From positions 29,022,001 to 29,086,000 of the forward strand of contig NC_056767.1 of assembly GCF_018687715.1 (NCBI RefSeq): 64,000 nucleotides of DNA. The letters are read 5' to 3'. Origin of the DNA: Carya illinoinensis (Eukaryota; Streptophyta; Magnoliopsida; Fagales; Juglandaceae). This document shows positions 12,072 through 22,219 of the stretch, piece after piece (positions within the stretch are counted from its first letter, which is position 1; every line of letters starts with the position of its first letter). The position numbers were made by a program, and so were the translations under genes. Under the pieces are notes generated by a model, which made no database searches, was not told the DNA's origin, and saw nothing but the letters and a program-made list of their open reading frames with translations.

Positions 12072-12164
12072 TCTTGGATAGGTAACAATGCTGGGGATTG
12101 AACCCTGATTCTCGTACTGAGAAACCAAGGCTGGTGCCATCTGGGTCAAGGGCCACTAGCTCAC
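12072..12164 (-). mobile_element. SINE-like insert, duplicated copy 2
   Basis: Second copy of the 11377 SINE-like sequence at a constant offset of 693 bp. The whole shared intron piece (11381-11544 against 12074-12237) shows one mismatch that I could find. It sits immediately after the stop codon of the first C-JID exon. Confidence 0.65.
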
Positions 12165-12237
12165 ACACATACACACGAGTAGCTTTCTCTATATATAGAA
12201 ATATGCATTGCTAAAAAGAATGATGCTTGTTTAACAG

Positions 12238-12768
12238 AAACATGATTGCGACGAATCATGCGGCCTTGTATTTCCGGGAAATAAGATTCCAAATTGGTTC
12301 CCCAATTGCAAGGAGACTTCAAATAGTTGTTCAAGTCATATATTTATTGAAGTTGAACTGCTCAATCCTAGTGCGATTAAAGGAATCCTTACATGTGCTG
12401 TTACCACCGGAACCAGTGCTTGTTCAAGTGATAAATTCGCTGATATTTTGATTTTGGTCAACTATGATGGTAGATGTCTGGGTAGCACAGAAAAAAAAAT
12501 GCGCTCAGGCCATGTATGGTTGGATTTATACGATCTAGAGCCTTTTACCCTAGCGAAGGGAAGTCTGCAAATTCGTTTTCAATGCTGTAATTGTTTTCGA
12601 TGCCGTAATTGTGATGGTAAACCACTAGTCTCAATAAAACGTTGCGGGGTCCATCTGGTACGCAAGGACGAGGAGAATGCTAAGAGGAAGCGTGATGCTA
12701 AGAGGAAGCGGAAGCGTGATGCTAAGAGGAAGCGTGATGATGATTGTATCTTCGAATCCATTTTATGA
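12238..12768 (+). CDS. Second, tandemly duplicated C-JID terminal exon of the TNL gene
   Basis: Begins right after a TTTAACAG acceptor, at exactly the offset of the normal terminal exon (+693), and stays open to a TGA at 12766-12768 (176 codons). It encodes a C-JID with SCGLVFPGNKIPNWFPNCKE, VNYDGRCLGS, GHVWLDLYDLEPFTL and CGVHLVRKDEE. Its tail has three basic AKRKRD-type units, then CIFESIL. In phase it could be spliced from the donor at 11360 in place of 11545-12063, giving an alternative receptor C-terminus. It could also be an unused duplicate. It is not a free-standing gene: it has no start codon of its own at the 5' end. Confidence 0.7.
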   Translation, partial: KHDCDESCGLVFPGNKIPNWFPNCKETSNSCSSHIFIEVELLNPSAIKGILTCAVTTGTSACSSDKFADILILVNYDGRCLGSTEKKMRSGHVWLDLYDLEPFTLAKGSLQIRFQCCNCFRCRNCDGKPLVSIKRCGVHLVRKDEENAKRKRDAKRKRKRDAKRKRDDDCIFESIL

Positions 12769-14168
12769 GTTTGATGACTGACTCAAAGTGATGACGACGA
12801 TGATGACAGTTCGATGGATTTACACCATTAAAAGGTAATTTACACCATTAATATAATCTCTCTTGTTTTATTTTTGATAAAAAAATTATTACGTGCTTTC
12901 AAAATCAATAACATGATATTACAGTATTACTGTGTTATATTATATATTATATAATTAAAATTATTTATTTAAATATAAATATAAATTAATATATATACCA
13001 TTAATTTAATATAATTAAAATTACTGTCTTCCCAAACATACAAGTTTTCTCACCAAAATAATTCATTTATTAAAAAATACTTCTCTTTAATAAAAATTCA
13101 GATTATTAAAAAAATGTTTAAAAAAAATGATTATTAAAAAAATAATTTAAATTATAAATATTAAAATTTATTATTTAAACTTATTTTTAAAATGAGAGCA
13201 TATTTTCTTTACTAATGATACAAATTTTCTAACTTTTCTCGTCTTTATTGTGCAGCCTCCCAAAGTGATCCTCACGAATTTGCAGTCTCAGGCTTTGTGC
13301 CCTTTGTTGATTTTTATTTTTTGGTTTGGATTTTCAATTGATTTATGCATTTGAAAATGTTATGTAATATAATAATTCAAACTATTTTTATTTTTCTGTT
13401 TCATCAATATTTAGATTATCAGATTTCTTAACAATATTTAGTGATCGTGGGATTGGCGTGTGCCAAGTTTTGTTTTCTTCCCTCTCCCCCTTTCTCTCTG
13501 CTTCTTCTTTCTCAATCTTTATTTTCTTTTTTAGTTTCTTTTCAGTTCTTTTTATTCCTTCATTTGCAGGTTTTCTCAAAGATTGATTTCTTTGCTTTCA
13601 TCAATATTTAGGTATTTGCTTTCTCTTTTTCGATTTCTTCGAATTCCGACTCTTTTTTTCTTTATTTATTTATTTTTTTGTCATTTGTAGATACACTGAT
13701 CCAACTGATGTTGATGTTTTTTTTCTTTTGGTGTATTGATTTGATGAACCCGATTTCGTATCGATTGGGATTTTATTGGCCTCTACGATCTCTCTTTTAA
13801 TTAAGTTTTTGAGGATGACTTCGGTGAATCTGCATATATTTTTGGATAGTTTGCTCATAGAAATGGGTAAAGACTAGAAATAGATTTATTAAGTATTATG
13901 GTCTATGTCATGTATATCATATGAGAATCCTTCCCTTAGATATGAGCTTGCATTTGGCGTGATTAGTGAGTGAAGGTGTTTCTTGGATCCAAAAATGAAA
14001 AAATTAATTATAAAATTTAAATTGAAATTCTTGTTTCCTTTTAGTTTTAGCGGAGATTTGCCCTTTTTCCCCCACGTCTCCTATTTTCCAATCCATATTT
14101 GAATTCCTGGTTCTTATATTTGAATGCTTTTCTGGATTCAATTACATGATATATACGAGTATAGGAGA
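12769..14168. other. AT-rich spacer with TNL 3'-flank copy 2
   Basis: 12830-13240 is AT-rich with no gene. 13285-13445 is the second copy of the TNL 3' flank (partner of 5215-5375). 13450-14168 is pyrimidine-rich and ends at the first ATG of the SRP-receptor pseudogene, so it may be the old 5' leader of that gene. The short frames here have no recognisable product. Confidence 0.5.
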
Positions 14169-17100
14169 ATGTTAGAGCAGCTACTAATATTTACTCGTGG
14201 AGGATTAATCCTCTGGACATGTAAAGAACTTGGAAATGCGCTCAAGGGATCCCCAATTGACGCCTTGATCTTGTCCTGTCTTTTGGAAGAGTGGTCTTGT
14301 CCAGCATCATACAACTATGATGCCGCTAGTGCTGCTTACACACTCAAATGGACCTTCCATAACGAGCTTGGCCTTGTATTTGTTTCTGTATATCAGCGGA
14401 TCCTCCATCTGTTGTATGTGGACGATCTGCTCGTAATGGTGAAGCGTGAGTTTTTGGAGGTGTATGATCCGAAACAGACAGCCTTTAGTGATTTTGATGA
14501 AACTTTTAAGCAACTGAAAAAGGAAGCTGAAGCTCGTGCTGAAGATTTGAAGAGATTAAAGCAGCTGGTGGGCAAGTCTCTAAATAATATTAAGAAGCAA
14601 GGGCAGATGCAAAATGCTAGATTTGAAGGAGTAAGTAACAAAAAGAGTGAAAGTGCTTCCCCCAGTGATGGTGGGGATGGTGATAATTCAAAGGCCACAA
14701 CTTGGAGAATGGGCACTCCAATGGTAACTATGCTTATAATGAAGATTATAAGGTGAATGTTGGTGCTAACAGTATAGAAAATGGGAGCTCCGATGCTGGG
14801 GCTTTTGATGTAAATAAGCTTCAGAAGCTTAGAGCTAAAGGTGGGAAGAAAGACGAAACCCTTGTTAGCAAGGGCTCTAAGGCAGAGCCAAAGAAAAAGA
14901 TAACAAGGAAGAATAGCGTTTGGGACGATTCACCTCCTCAGGCAAAATTGGATTTCACAGATGATGTGAGTGAGAATGGGGACAATATAGAGGTTGTTGC
15001 AGTCGATCATGGAGAAAGTATGATGGACAAGGAAGAGATTTTTAGCAGTGAAAGCGAGCTGAAGATGATGAGGAAGTGGGAAAGGACAGCAAGCCTGAAA
15101 CTAAGAAGAATGGGTGGTTTTCAACAATGTTCCAAAGGTTAGTTTATTAATTTCAATCCTTTGGTTATTGTGTGTGCATGTATGTCTTAATTTAGAGCAT
15201 ACACGTAATTTTATTTTTATGACTTCCATTCACTATCTGTAGTATTTGTAGTTTTAGGCATAGTTAGTTGAAGGATATTGCTTGAGTTTTTCAACAATGT
15301 CTTTCTTCATGAAAAAAATATGATACTGAGTACTTGATCTCCATACGGCAATTCAATATAATGTTTTGGGCCATAATTTAGTTTTTACATCGTTACTTCC
15401 TTTAAAATCTACTTATTTTTCAATTTACACAGACAGTGCCATTAAACCATAAATGAAGTTTAAGTGCCTAATTTTCCCTTGTGCAGTTCAAACAATTACG
15501 TTATAAAAGAAAGAAATAAATAAATTATCTCATGGAATTATTGGGAGAAATCATTGTTTTCTTTGTAGTGATTTATTTATCTATTTTTCAAAAGGCTGGG
15601 GTGTACAAGTAGGCTTCCTTGAAGTTTATCTTGTTGATGGCTGAAATTTCATATTTGTTTTTGTATTTTGTAAGAACCCATGAATCAATTGTAAACTTCA
15701 GGCTTTTAGGCATTAAAATGGGTTGTCGCCTTACCATTGCATTTTTTGTTAAAATCTGTCTTGACATTACCAGATACTTGCTTCATTAATTATTCACTTT
15801 CGTATGTTCAGTATTGCGAGCAAAGCGAATATGGAGAATTCAGACCTGGAACCAGCTTTGAAAGCTCTCAAGGATAGGCTTCTAATGAAGAATGTGGTAT
15901 GCATCAACGATCTACTATGTTTTCATATTTGCTTTATCTGTACTTCTCAAATACACTCAGCCTGCTACTTAGAGCTCCTTGTTTTTACATCACAGGCTGA
16001 GGAGATAGCAGAGAAACTCTGTGAATCAATGGCAGCGAGTCTTGAAGGGAAAAAGTTGGCTTCATTTACAAGGATATCTTCAATAGTGCAGGTTTGTTAA
16101 TCCATCCCTTTCTTTTTTAATCTCAACTGCTTCGTTTCTCATCATTTGATTCTTTGTGATAAGATTAAGACCCTGGCACGAAAAAATGACTGCAGGCAGC
16201 AATGGAAGAAGCTCTTGTTCGTATTTTAACTCCTAGGTGCTCTGTTGACATATTGAGGGATGTGCATGCTGCCAGGGAACAAAGGAAGCCTTACATTGTT
16301 TTTGTCGGTGTTAATGGAGTTGAGAAATCTACTAATCTAGCCAAGGTAAGCTAGCCCCTACTCCTGTATCGTAGAGGATGCATGTGCATGTGTATTTGCA
16401 TACATTGGTCCTGTGAGCACACTTATTATATTCTATGAATTTTGAGTGTAGAGTTTCTTTAAAAAATTACTTTGCAGGTTGCCTACTGGATTCTGCAGCA
16501 CGAGATCAATGTCATGATGGCTGCTTGTGACACATTCCGATTTGGAGCGGTTGAGCAGCTGCAGACTCACGCGCTAAGGCTTCAGATAGGACATTTGATT
16601 TTACAGCCTATTACCAAGCTATTTAGCTTCTTTACTCGGAGAGGGTTTGTTTGTTGAATAAAATATGTAAGTAATACAAGCTGGACCCTTTTTGCTGAAT
16701 TTTCACCTTTCTCTCTTGTAAGATTTCTATATTTGAGAAGGGCTATGAGAAAGATCCTGCCATTTTAGCAAAGGAAGCAGTTCAGGAGGCAACACATAAT
16801 GGTTCTAATGTGGTTCTAGTTGATACAGCTAGTCGAATGCAGGTATCGCGCTTAGCTGGTATTATGTTATAAATATGTGATGTTATCTGCTATATGTATC
16901 ATACTGACTTATATATAGAATTAGGACTATGAGTTTCACTGACATGTTTGTTTTTACTCCATCATGGCCATTTGATACATGTACTCCATTTTTCAGGATA
17001 ATGAACCGTTGATGAGAGCACTCTCAAAGCTTATTTACCTAAACAATCCTGATCTAGTCTTGTTTGTTGGAGAGGCACTGGTTGGAAATGATGCCGTTGA

Positions 17101-17501
17101 TCAACTTTCAAAATTCAATCAGGTATGACTTCTAGATTCAGGATTGTCATCTATTGTTGGGACCTTTTATTTATCGACTTATTTAAGCTACACTTATTTT
17201 GTATACAGAAATTAGCCAACCTTTCGACTTCAGCTAGGCCAAGACTAATAAATGGGATCTTGTTCACAAAGTTCGATGCCATTGATGATAAGGTAGTTAC
17301 TCTTCAAACAGCAAGGAGTTTGAGAGTTTTGATTGCTTGATTTACACTAGGCCAAGACTAATGTATAACTGAAATTCATGGCCTAAGTTGGAGCTGCACT
17401 TTCAATGGTTTACATATCTGGGCAACCGGTCATGTGGACGGTCATATACAGATCTCAAGAAGTTCAATGTCAAATAGATTGTCAAGACCCTCCTTAAATG
17501 A
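14169..17501 (+). pseudogene. Signal recognition particle receptor alpha-subunit pseudogene
   Basis: The intact protein is an ER-membrane GTPase that receives SRP-ribosome complexes. This copy starts MLEQLLIFTRGGLILWTCKE, keeps the longin-like N-domain (ASAAYTLKWTFHNELGLVFV) and the lysine-rich linker, and retains introns after 15137, 15896, 16091 and 16345. Lesions: a frame change near 14700 and another near 15060; the G1 loop reads GVNGVEKST where the family has GVNGVGKST; DTAG is DTAS; the donor after 16585 reads AT instead of GT; the last exon has a frameshift after PVM and an in-frame TAG at 17475 (NVK-stop-IVKTLLK). It is a duplicated, intron-containing relic, so an intact parent copy should exist elsewhere. 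Confidence 0.92.
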
Positions 17502-17727
17502 GAATGTGTGGGTTTCATTCTTCATGGTGTGCTGTGTGTCTGTCTGTCGCTTGGGAACATCTATGTTGTTGCTGAACTTTCTGTGCGATACCGTATGAGC
17601 CCATGAACTTGTTCGAGGTGAATCAGTCACTTGCATCTGTTGCTTGTATTATTGTTAATCCCACGTGTTCCATCTCTCTCTCTCTGAAATTGATTATGGG
17701 AGGGAGCCTTTGCTTGCTTTACATACA

Positions 17728-18248
17728 AATCTTATGACGTTTCTTCATAGAATGATGATATGTGACGCGTATGAAACAAAAATAATGCTGGGGTTCCTAT
17801 CGCTATTCTAGAAATACCAAGAAGTGTTTTGTGAATACTATTGAATTGATTGTGAATACTAGTGAAATTATTTGAGTAAGATGTTTTACTCGGTTTTGAA
17901 AAACAAGAAATAAAAAGTTGAATAAAAATATTATGAAGTGAAAATATTATTAGGATATAATTTTTTAATATTAGCTTTGTTTTGAGGATTAAAAAAACTA
18001 AATTACTTTTTGTATTTTGTTTTGAAGTTTGGAAAAATTGTAATGATTAAGTAATGATAAAGATGAAAAAATTGAGTATTGAAAATTGAAAAGTATTTGT
18101 GTTTAAATAATGTTTAGGAATAAAATGAGATAATAAATTCTGAGATGAGATGAAATGAAACCATCTCTATTCACGAGAGGTCTATGAATAGAATTACTTA
18201 AAAGGACAAACTTGCAATAAAAATGGTTTACAATCTTAGTATTATATT

Positions 18249-18280
<32 letters not shown>

Positions 18281-18390
18281 CAAACATTTTTTTATAATTT
18301 TTTTTATGAACTACATTTCTCTCAAAAAGATTAGTGCAATTATTTTTATAGTCAAGCCTTTCTCAGGAATGGTTACTACTTTACTTTGAA
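17728..18390. repeat. Segmental repeat A, right copy, with MITE inside
   Basis: Partner of 4020-4310. Homology runs 17728-17831 and resumes at about 18195. The gap (17832-18194) holds a reversed relative of the 2333 MITE family (words such as GATGAGATGAAATGAAACCATCTC). A (TA)n tract occupies 18246-18280. Confidence 0.65.
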
Positions 18391-18530
18391 TGCATGAGAA
18401 ATGTTTGATATAAAATTTTACAACTGAACTTCAAAAATTGATATGGTTTTTTTATTATGCAACAAATTGCAAAACTCTTCTAGACCTAGAGTCCATCTAA
18501 CTAGTTTATGAGTTTCATTTTTTGTGTCCC

Positions 18531-18570
18531 CCCCCCCCCCCCCCCCCCCCCCCGGGGCCGCCCGGGGGCC
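18531..18570. other. Poly-C run with GGGGCCGCCCGGGGGCCC block
   Basis: About 22 consecutive C, then a GC-only palindromic block, inside AT-rich DNA. It resembles a gap-closure or homopolymer artefact more than biology. Reading frames through it have no meaning. Confidence 0.7.
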
Positions 18571-18689
18571 CTTTGATGATTTGTATAGTTTAAATTGCAC
18601 AGGTTTTTAACAAAAGTAAACAAATCTTTTACTCGTGAAAAAATAATTATGCAAGTACCGTACAATAATTTTGAAAAAAGTGAATAATA

Positions 18690-18870
18690 ATTATATACAG
18701 TCGTGGAGTGTGCAAGTGTCGTGCAGTCGTTTTGAAAAAGAGTGATGTCCACTATTAAAAAATTAATTTCTTTTTATATGAATCCTATATTTATTCCCTT
18801 TTTTCAAAATGATTTTATACGACGCTTACACACTCATGACTACAACTATCATTTCTCAATTCTTAAAATA
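18690..18870. mobile_element. Fold-back MITE, family B
   Basis: Left arm GTCGTGGAGTGTGCAAGTGTCGTGCA pairs with the complement of CGACGCTTACACACTCATGAC at the right. The core is AT-rich with TTAAAAAATTAATTTC. It is related to 4325-4500 and 20125-20300. 18871-19150 is featureless spacer. Confidence 0.55.
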
Positions 18871-19203
18871 AGTGTGCAGAACAACAACCTAGTACTTTTT
18901 CGTGTTGCATATTCTAGTAGTGCATGATGAAAATGTATCAACGATTTTAGCAGGGCATTATTAAGCACAACGTAAAGGATCTTACTACATCATTAAAATC
19001 TCAATTTATTATTGTAACCTCAAAAGAATATTACTAAAATCATAAAAATAACAAAACAAATGTTTCCCTTCTGTAAATCACTTTACTTCCAATGAATTGA
19101 ATCAATCCCACTCATTACCATAACTACTACAAACATATATCATCATTTCCTCCTCAAAACAACACTAACATTCCCACAACCCCCAAAACCACCAAACCAC
19201 CCC

Positions 19204-19809
19204 TCAGCCTCGTACCATCACTTGTTGGAGCCACCGCAGGCCTTCCGATTCCACCAGAGAAGATGTCGGTGATACATCGGAGAATCGATGCCTCACTGAC
19301 AACACTACGGTGGCCAGTTTTTGGCCCTTCTCACAGTGGTCTTCAGTTCCATTGATAAAATAGAATGGCCCTGATCTATCAAGCTTCACCTTGGTGTTCC
19401 CATCTTTGTATACTGCTATAGGACTCGAAGTACTACAACTCTCGTAGTCCTTTTTGCTCACTTGAAGCACAGAGTCCTTGCTTGGATCATAGTTCCAAAC
19501 TGTAAAGTAAGATAGGCAACACAAAACCCTAATGAAAATAAAATTTCATGAAACAAATTAACCAGAGTAGACCCAGATGAAGGAAATGTGAGAAAATGGA
19601 GATTTCAAAGAAAGGGATAGTGTAGTACCTAGTGAGTCTCTGATTTGAAAACGTGAGCCTTCAGCCCATTTGTTAAGGGATTCTAAGTTAGAGGCTGAGA
19701 TTATCCTAGCATTGGTCTTGCCTCCAACCAAGAATTCTCTAGCTTCTATGAAGGAGAGGAAGAGAGATATGAGGAGTAGTGAATATAGCAGAGCTCTGTT
19801 TGAAGCCAT
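19204..19809 (-). CDS. Early nodulin-like (plastocyanin-fold) protein, C-terminus frameshifted
   Basis: Two exons on the minus strand: 19809-19629 and 19499-19204 (158 aa as read). ATG at 19809 was chosen because the upstream in-frame extension has no ATG. MASNRALLYSLLLISLFLSF is a secretion signal ending near EA|REF. The domain has FLVGGKTNA, SLNKWAEGSRFQI, KDSVLQVSKKDYESC, YKDGNTKVKLDRSGPFYFI and EDHCEKGQKL. The cysteine pair is present and the type-I copper ligands are absent, as is usual for ENODLs. These proteins are normally GPI-anchored on the outside of the plasma membrane. Here the frame leaves the expected path at VESEG, ends early, and lacks the hydrophobic tail, which is still readable in another frame down to 19154. 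This is either a recent allele or pseudogenisation step, or a sequencing error. Confidence 0.85.
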
Positions 19810-19886
19810 GGCAGACACAGTTACAATTCTTTTAGAGAGAGATAGAGAGAGAGAGATGGTCGAGGAAATAGAGGCCTTTGTGGGCT

Positions 19887-19894
19887 GTTTATAG
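19887..19894 (-). promoter_or_regulatory. Probable TATA box of the early nodulin-like gene
   Basis: Minus-strand CTATAAAC, about 80 bp before the ATG at 19809. It is followed by a CT-rich leader (the GAGAGA tract at about 19833-19857 on the plus strand), the usual arrangement for a plant TATA promoter. Assigned by position and sequence only. Confidence 0.6.
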
Positions 19895-20124
19895 TGACGG
19901 CGGGGAGAAAACTAGCCCTTATGGCAGGTTTAGGTTTAGAGATTGATTTCGATTTGGAATTCCTTGCGTACCTTTTTTTGGGCCTACCTATTTTTTAATG
20001 TTCCAGTTCTGGCATGGGCCTATTTTCTGATCCCAGATTTATCTCTCCGTCACTACCTCTAACGGGAGGGAAAAATCTTTGTGCATATTGATGTGTCTGA
20101 AATTTGAAACAGAGTGGTGTGTTC

Positions 20125-20300
20125 TTGTCTTCAAGAAAAATTATACTTGTAATTATAGTGTACGCGAGCATCACTTTGTTTTAAAAAAAATTAACAAATA
20201 TGAAATATATAAAAAAATTAATTTTCTAATTGTGGACATCACTCTTTTTCAAAAAGAATGTACAGAGCTTACATAATCTTTAACTATATCTAAAATTACT
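20125..20300. mobile_element. Fold-back MITE, family B
   Basis: AT-rich segment from TTATACTTGTAATTATAGTG to AACTATATCTAAAATTACT with the family core TTAATTTTCTAAT and inverted CACTT/AAAAAG arms. Similar to 4325-4500 and 18690-18870. Boundaries are approximate. Confidence 0.45.
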
Positions 20301-20439
20301 TTGTCTTCAAACTTCAATTTTCCTTATGTGTAAATTAATTCTATTGCGGTCTTATTGTGAAAAATATTATCGGCATTGTTTGGTTTGGGGACTAGATATA
20401 CAAACCATGAAGGTCCAAAGAAATTCATGAATGTTGCTC

Positions 20440-20850
20440 ATTTCTTATAAACATGTTCAATCTCTTATCCATAGGCAAGTGGGATTATTAGTCAACATCC
20501 TCCCTCACATGTAGGCTAGTATTTTTTCTGGTTCTTGTCATGAGGTAAGTAGTGTAAACTTTCATTCGTTCTTAAACTGGTTTTACAAGAGATGGTTGTT
20601 CATTCCTTATAAACATGTCTAAAACCTTGTTTACAGGCAATATAAGATTATTCCTCAATATCCTCTGTCACGTGCAGTCTAATATTTTTCATGATCTTTG
20701 TCACGGGATAAATAGTGTAGGCTCCTATTCGTCCTGTGGTAGATTATGATACAATGAAAAAATTCATGAACCTAACTCATTTTATAAAACAGATTCAATA
20801 AGAAATGGTTGTTCTTTCATTATAAGTATACCCAAGATCTTGTCAACAGG
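20440..20850. repeat. Degenerate tandem repeat, about 140-150 bp unit
   Basis: Two full units and the start of a third: CATTCCTTATAAACATGTCTAAAACC recurs as variants near 20443, 20593 and 20812. Each is followed by a GTCAACATCCTC/CTCAATATCCTC word, a CTAATATTTTTC word and a GTCAC/TGGGATAAATAGTGTA(G)-type word. No protein is encoded. It may be a relic of a transposon's subterminal region. 20850-22215 is AT-rich with (TA)n near 21712-21739 and no gene. Confidence 0.6.
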
Positions 20851-21701
20851 TAGTACTATAAGAAGTCTCGGAGCCAAAAATTATATCTTCGACATGAAGG
20901 CAAACTTTGCCCACTCAAAAGTTAAGATTGTTGCTGTTATTTTATTTAGATCTGGTTTTTTCAATCCAATCAATTCATTTTGGCTTTTAAAACATGGTGA
21001 ATGTGCTCTTTATGTTGAATAAATTCTGAGAGAAACCATATGACTATTTCAGTTTGGTTTTCAAAAAATGAAAACTTGTTCGATTTCATTATTCCCTAAT
21101 TAAGAGGAATTGGATGAAGTAATTAAAGATGCAAAGATTGCCAAAAGCACCAATATCTAACAATATGTAATTTCCATATGGCTTCTTGCACTTCGTTTCT
21201 CGTCCAAAAGACATTGGCTACTTAAACTGATGTAATTTGTTGTGGTTCGTCAGATTGTAAAGTTGTTTTTATTGTAAAGTAGATATGACGAATCATATAA
21301 AACCACGTCAATTTATAGAATTATTTTTGTGTAATTTCTTTATGATTGTAGTACTTCTCTAGAATTAATTAATGTTAGAGAAGACACACTTATGTTTTTA
21401 TGGCATTTTATCGCTCATCGCACCCTGACAATGCCACATACTTATTTTTAAAAAGATAAGTGTTACAATTGTAAAGAGATTTTATAAAAATAATTCTTCA
21501 AATTAACATGATTCCATATAATATGTTAGATTTATTTTATAATAAAAGTAACTTTATATTATAATTACGACATCAAGCTACATCAATTTATAAATTTACT
21601 AGTATAAAATTTATTTGTTGTTAAAGTATTTCTCCTTTAAAAATCTAGAGTAATCCGAAGAGCAATACGTGAGAGCACACTTCCAATAATTATTCTAAAA
21701 A

Positions 21702-21741
<40 letters not shown>

Positions 21742-22219
21742 ATAAAACTTATTTATTGGGAGTGGTATAGCCTCTATTGGGCCCAAGCAAAAGATGGGGT
21801 TGTACACTTGGGCGGTAGACACTTCGAGTGGCAAAGTAGTGTTTCCCATTAATAAATTGATTGTTGGTCTTGGCATGAAAAGTTAGTTGTGGTTAAAAAA
21901 ATAAATAAATAAATAGGATGAGTGGATTTTATAAAATTGAAAATATATTATCTTTTATATCAAATTAATTATTTTTAATTACATGTTTTTCTCTTAATAG
22001 TTATCATTTAATTGTTCTTGATGTGATATGAAATAATTAAATGATAAATAATAGATAATAAATTACTTTTTAATTATATAATATCATATTAGAGAAAAAG
22101 ATGATAAAATGATAAAAAAAAATTTATAAGAATATTTTTATAAGAATTCATAAAAATGTCTAAAATATATATATTAATGTTAATCCAATAAAAAAAAATC
22201 TCTAAACTGTTAAAAATCT

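Noticed and set aside
20440..20850. Regular repeats that could suggest a CRISPR-like array
   Set aside because: The units are about 145 bp, degenerate and without spacers, and the genome is a plant nucleus.
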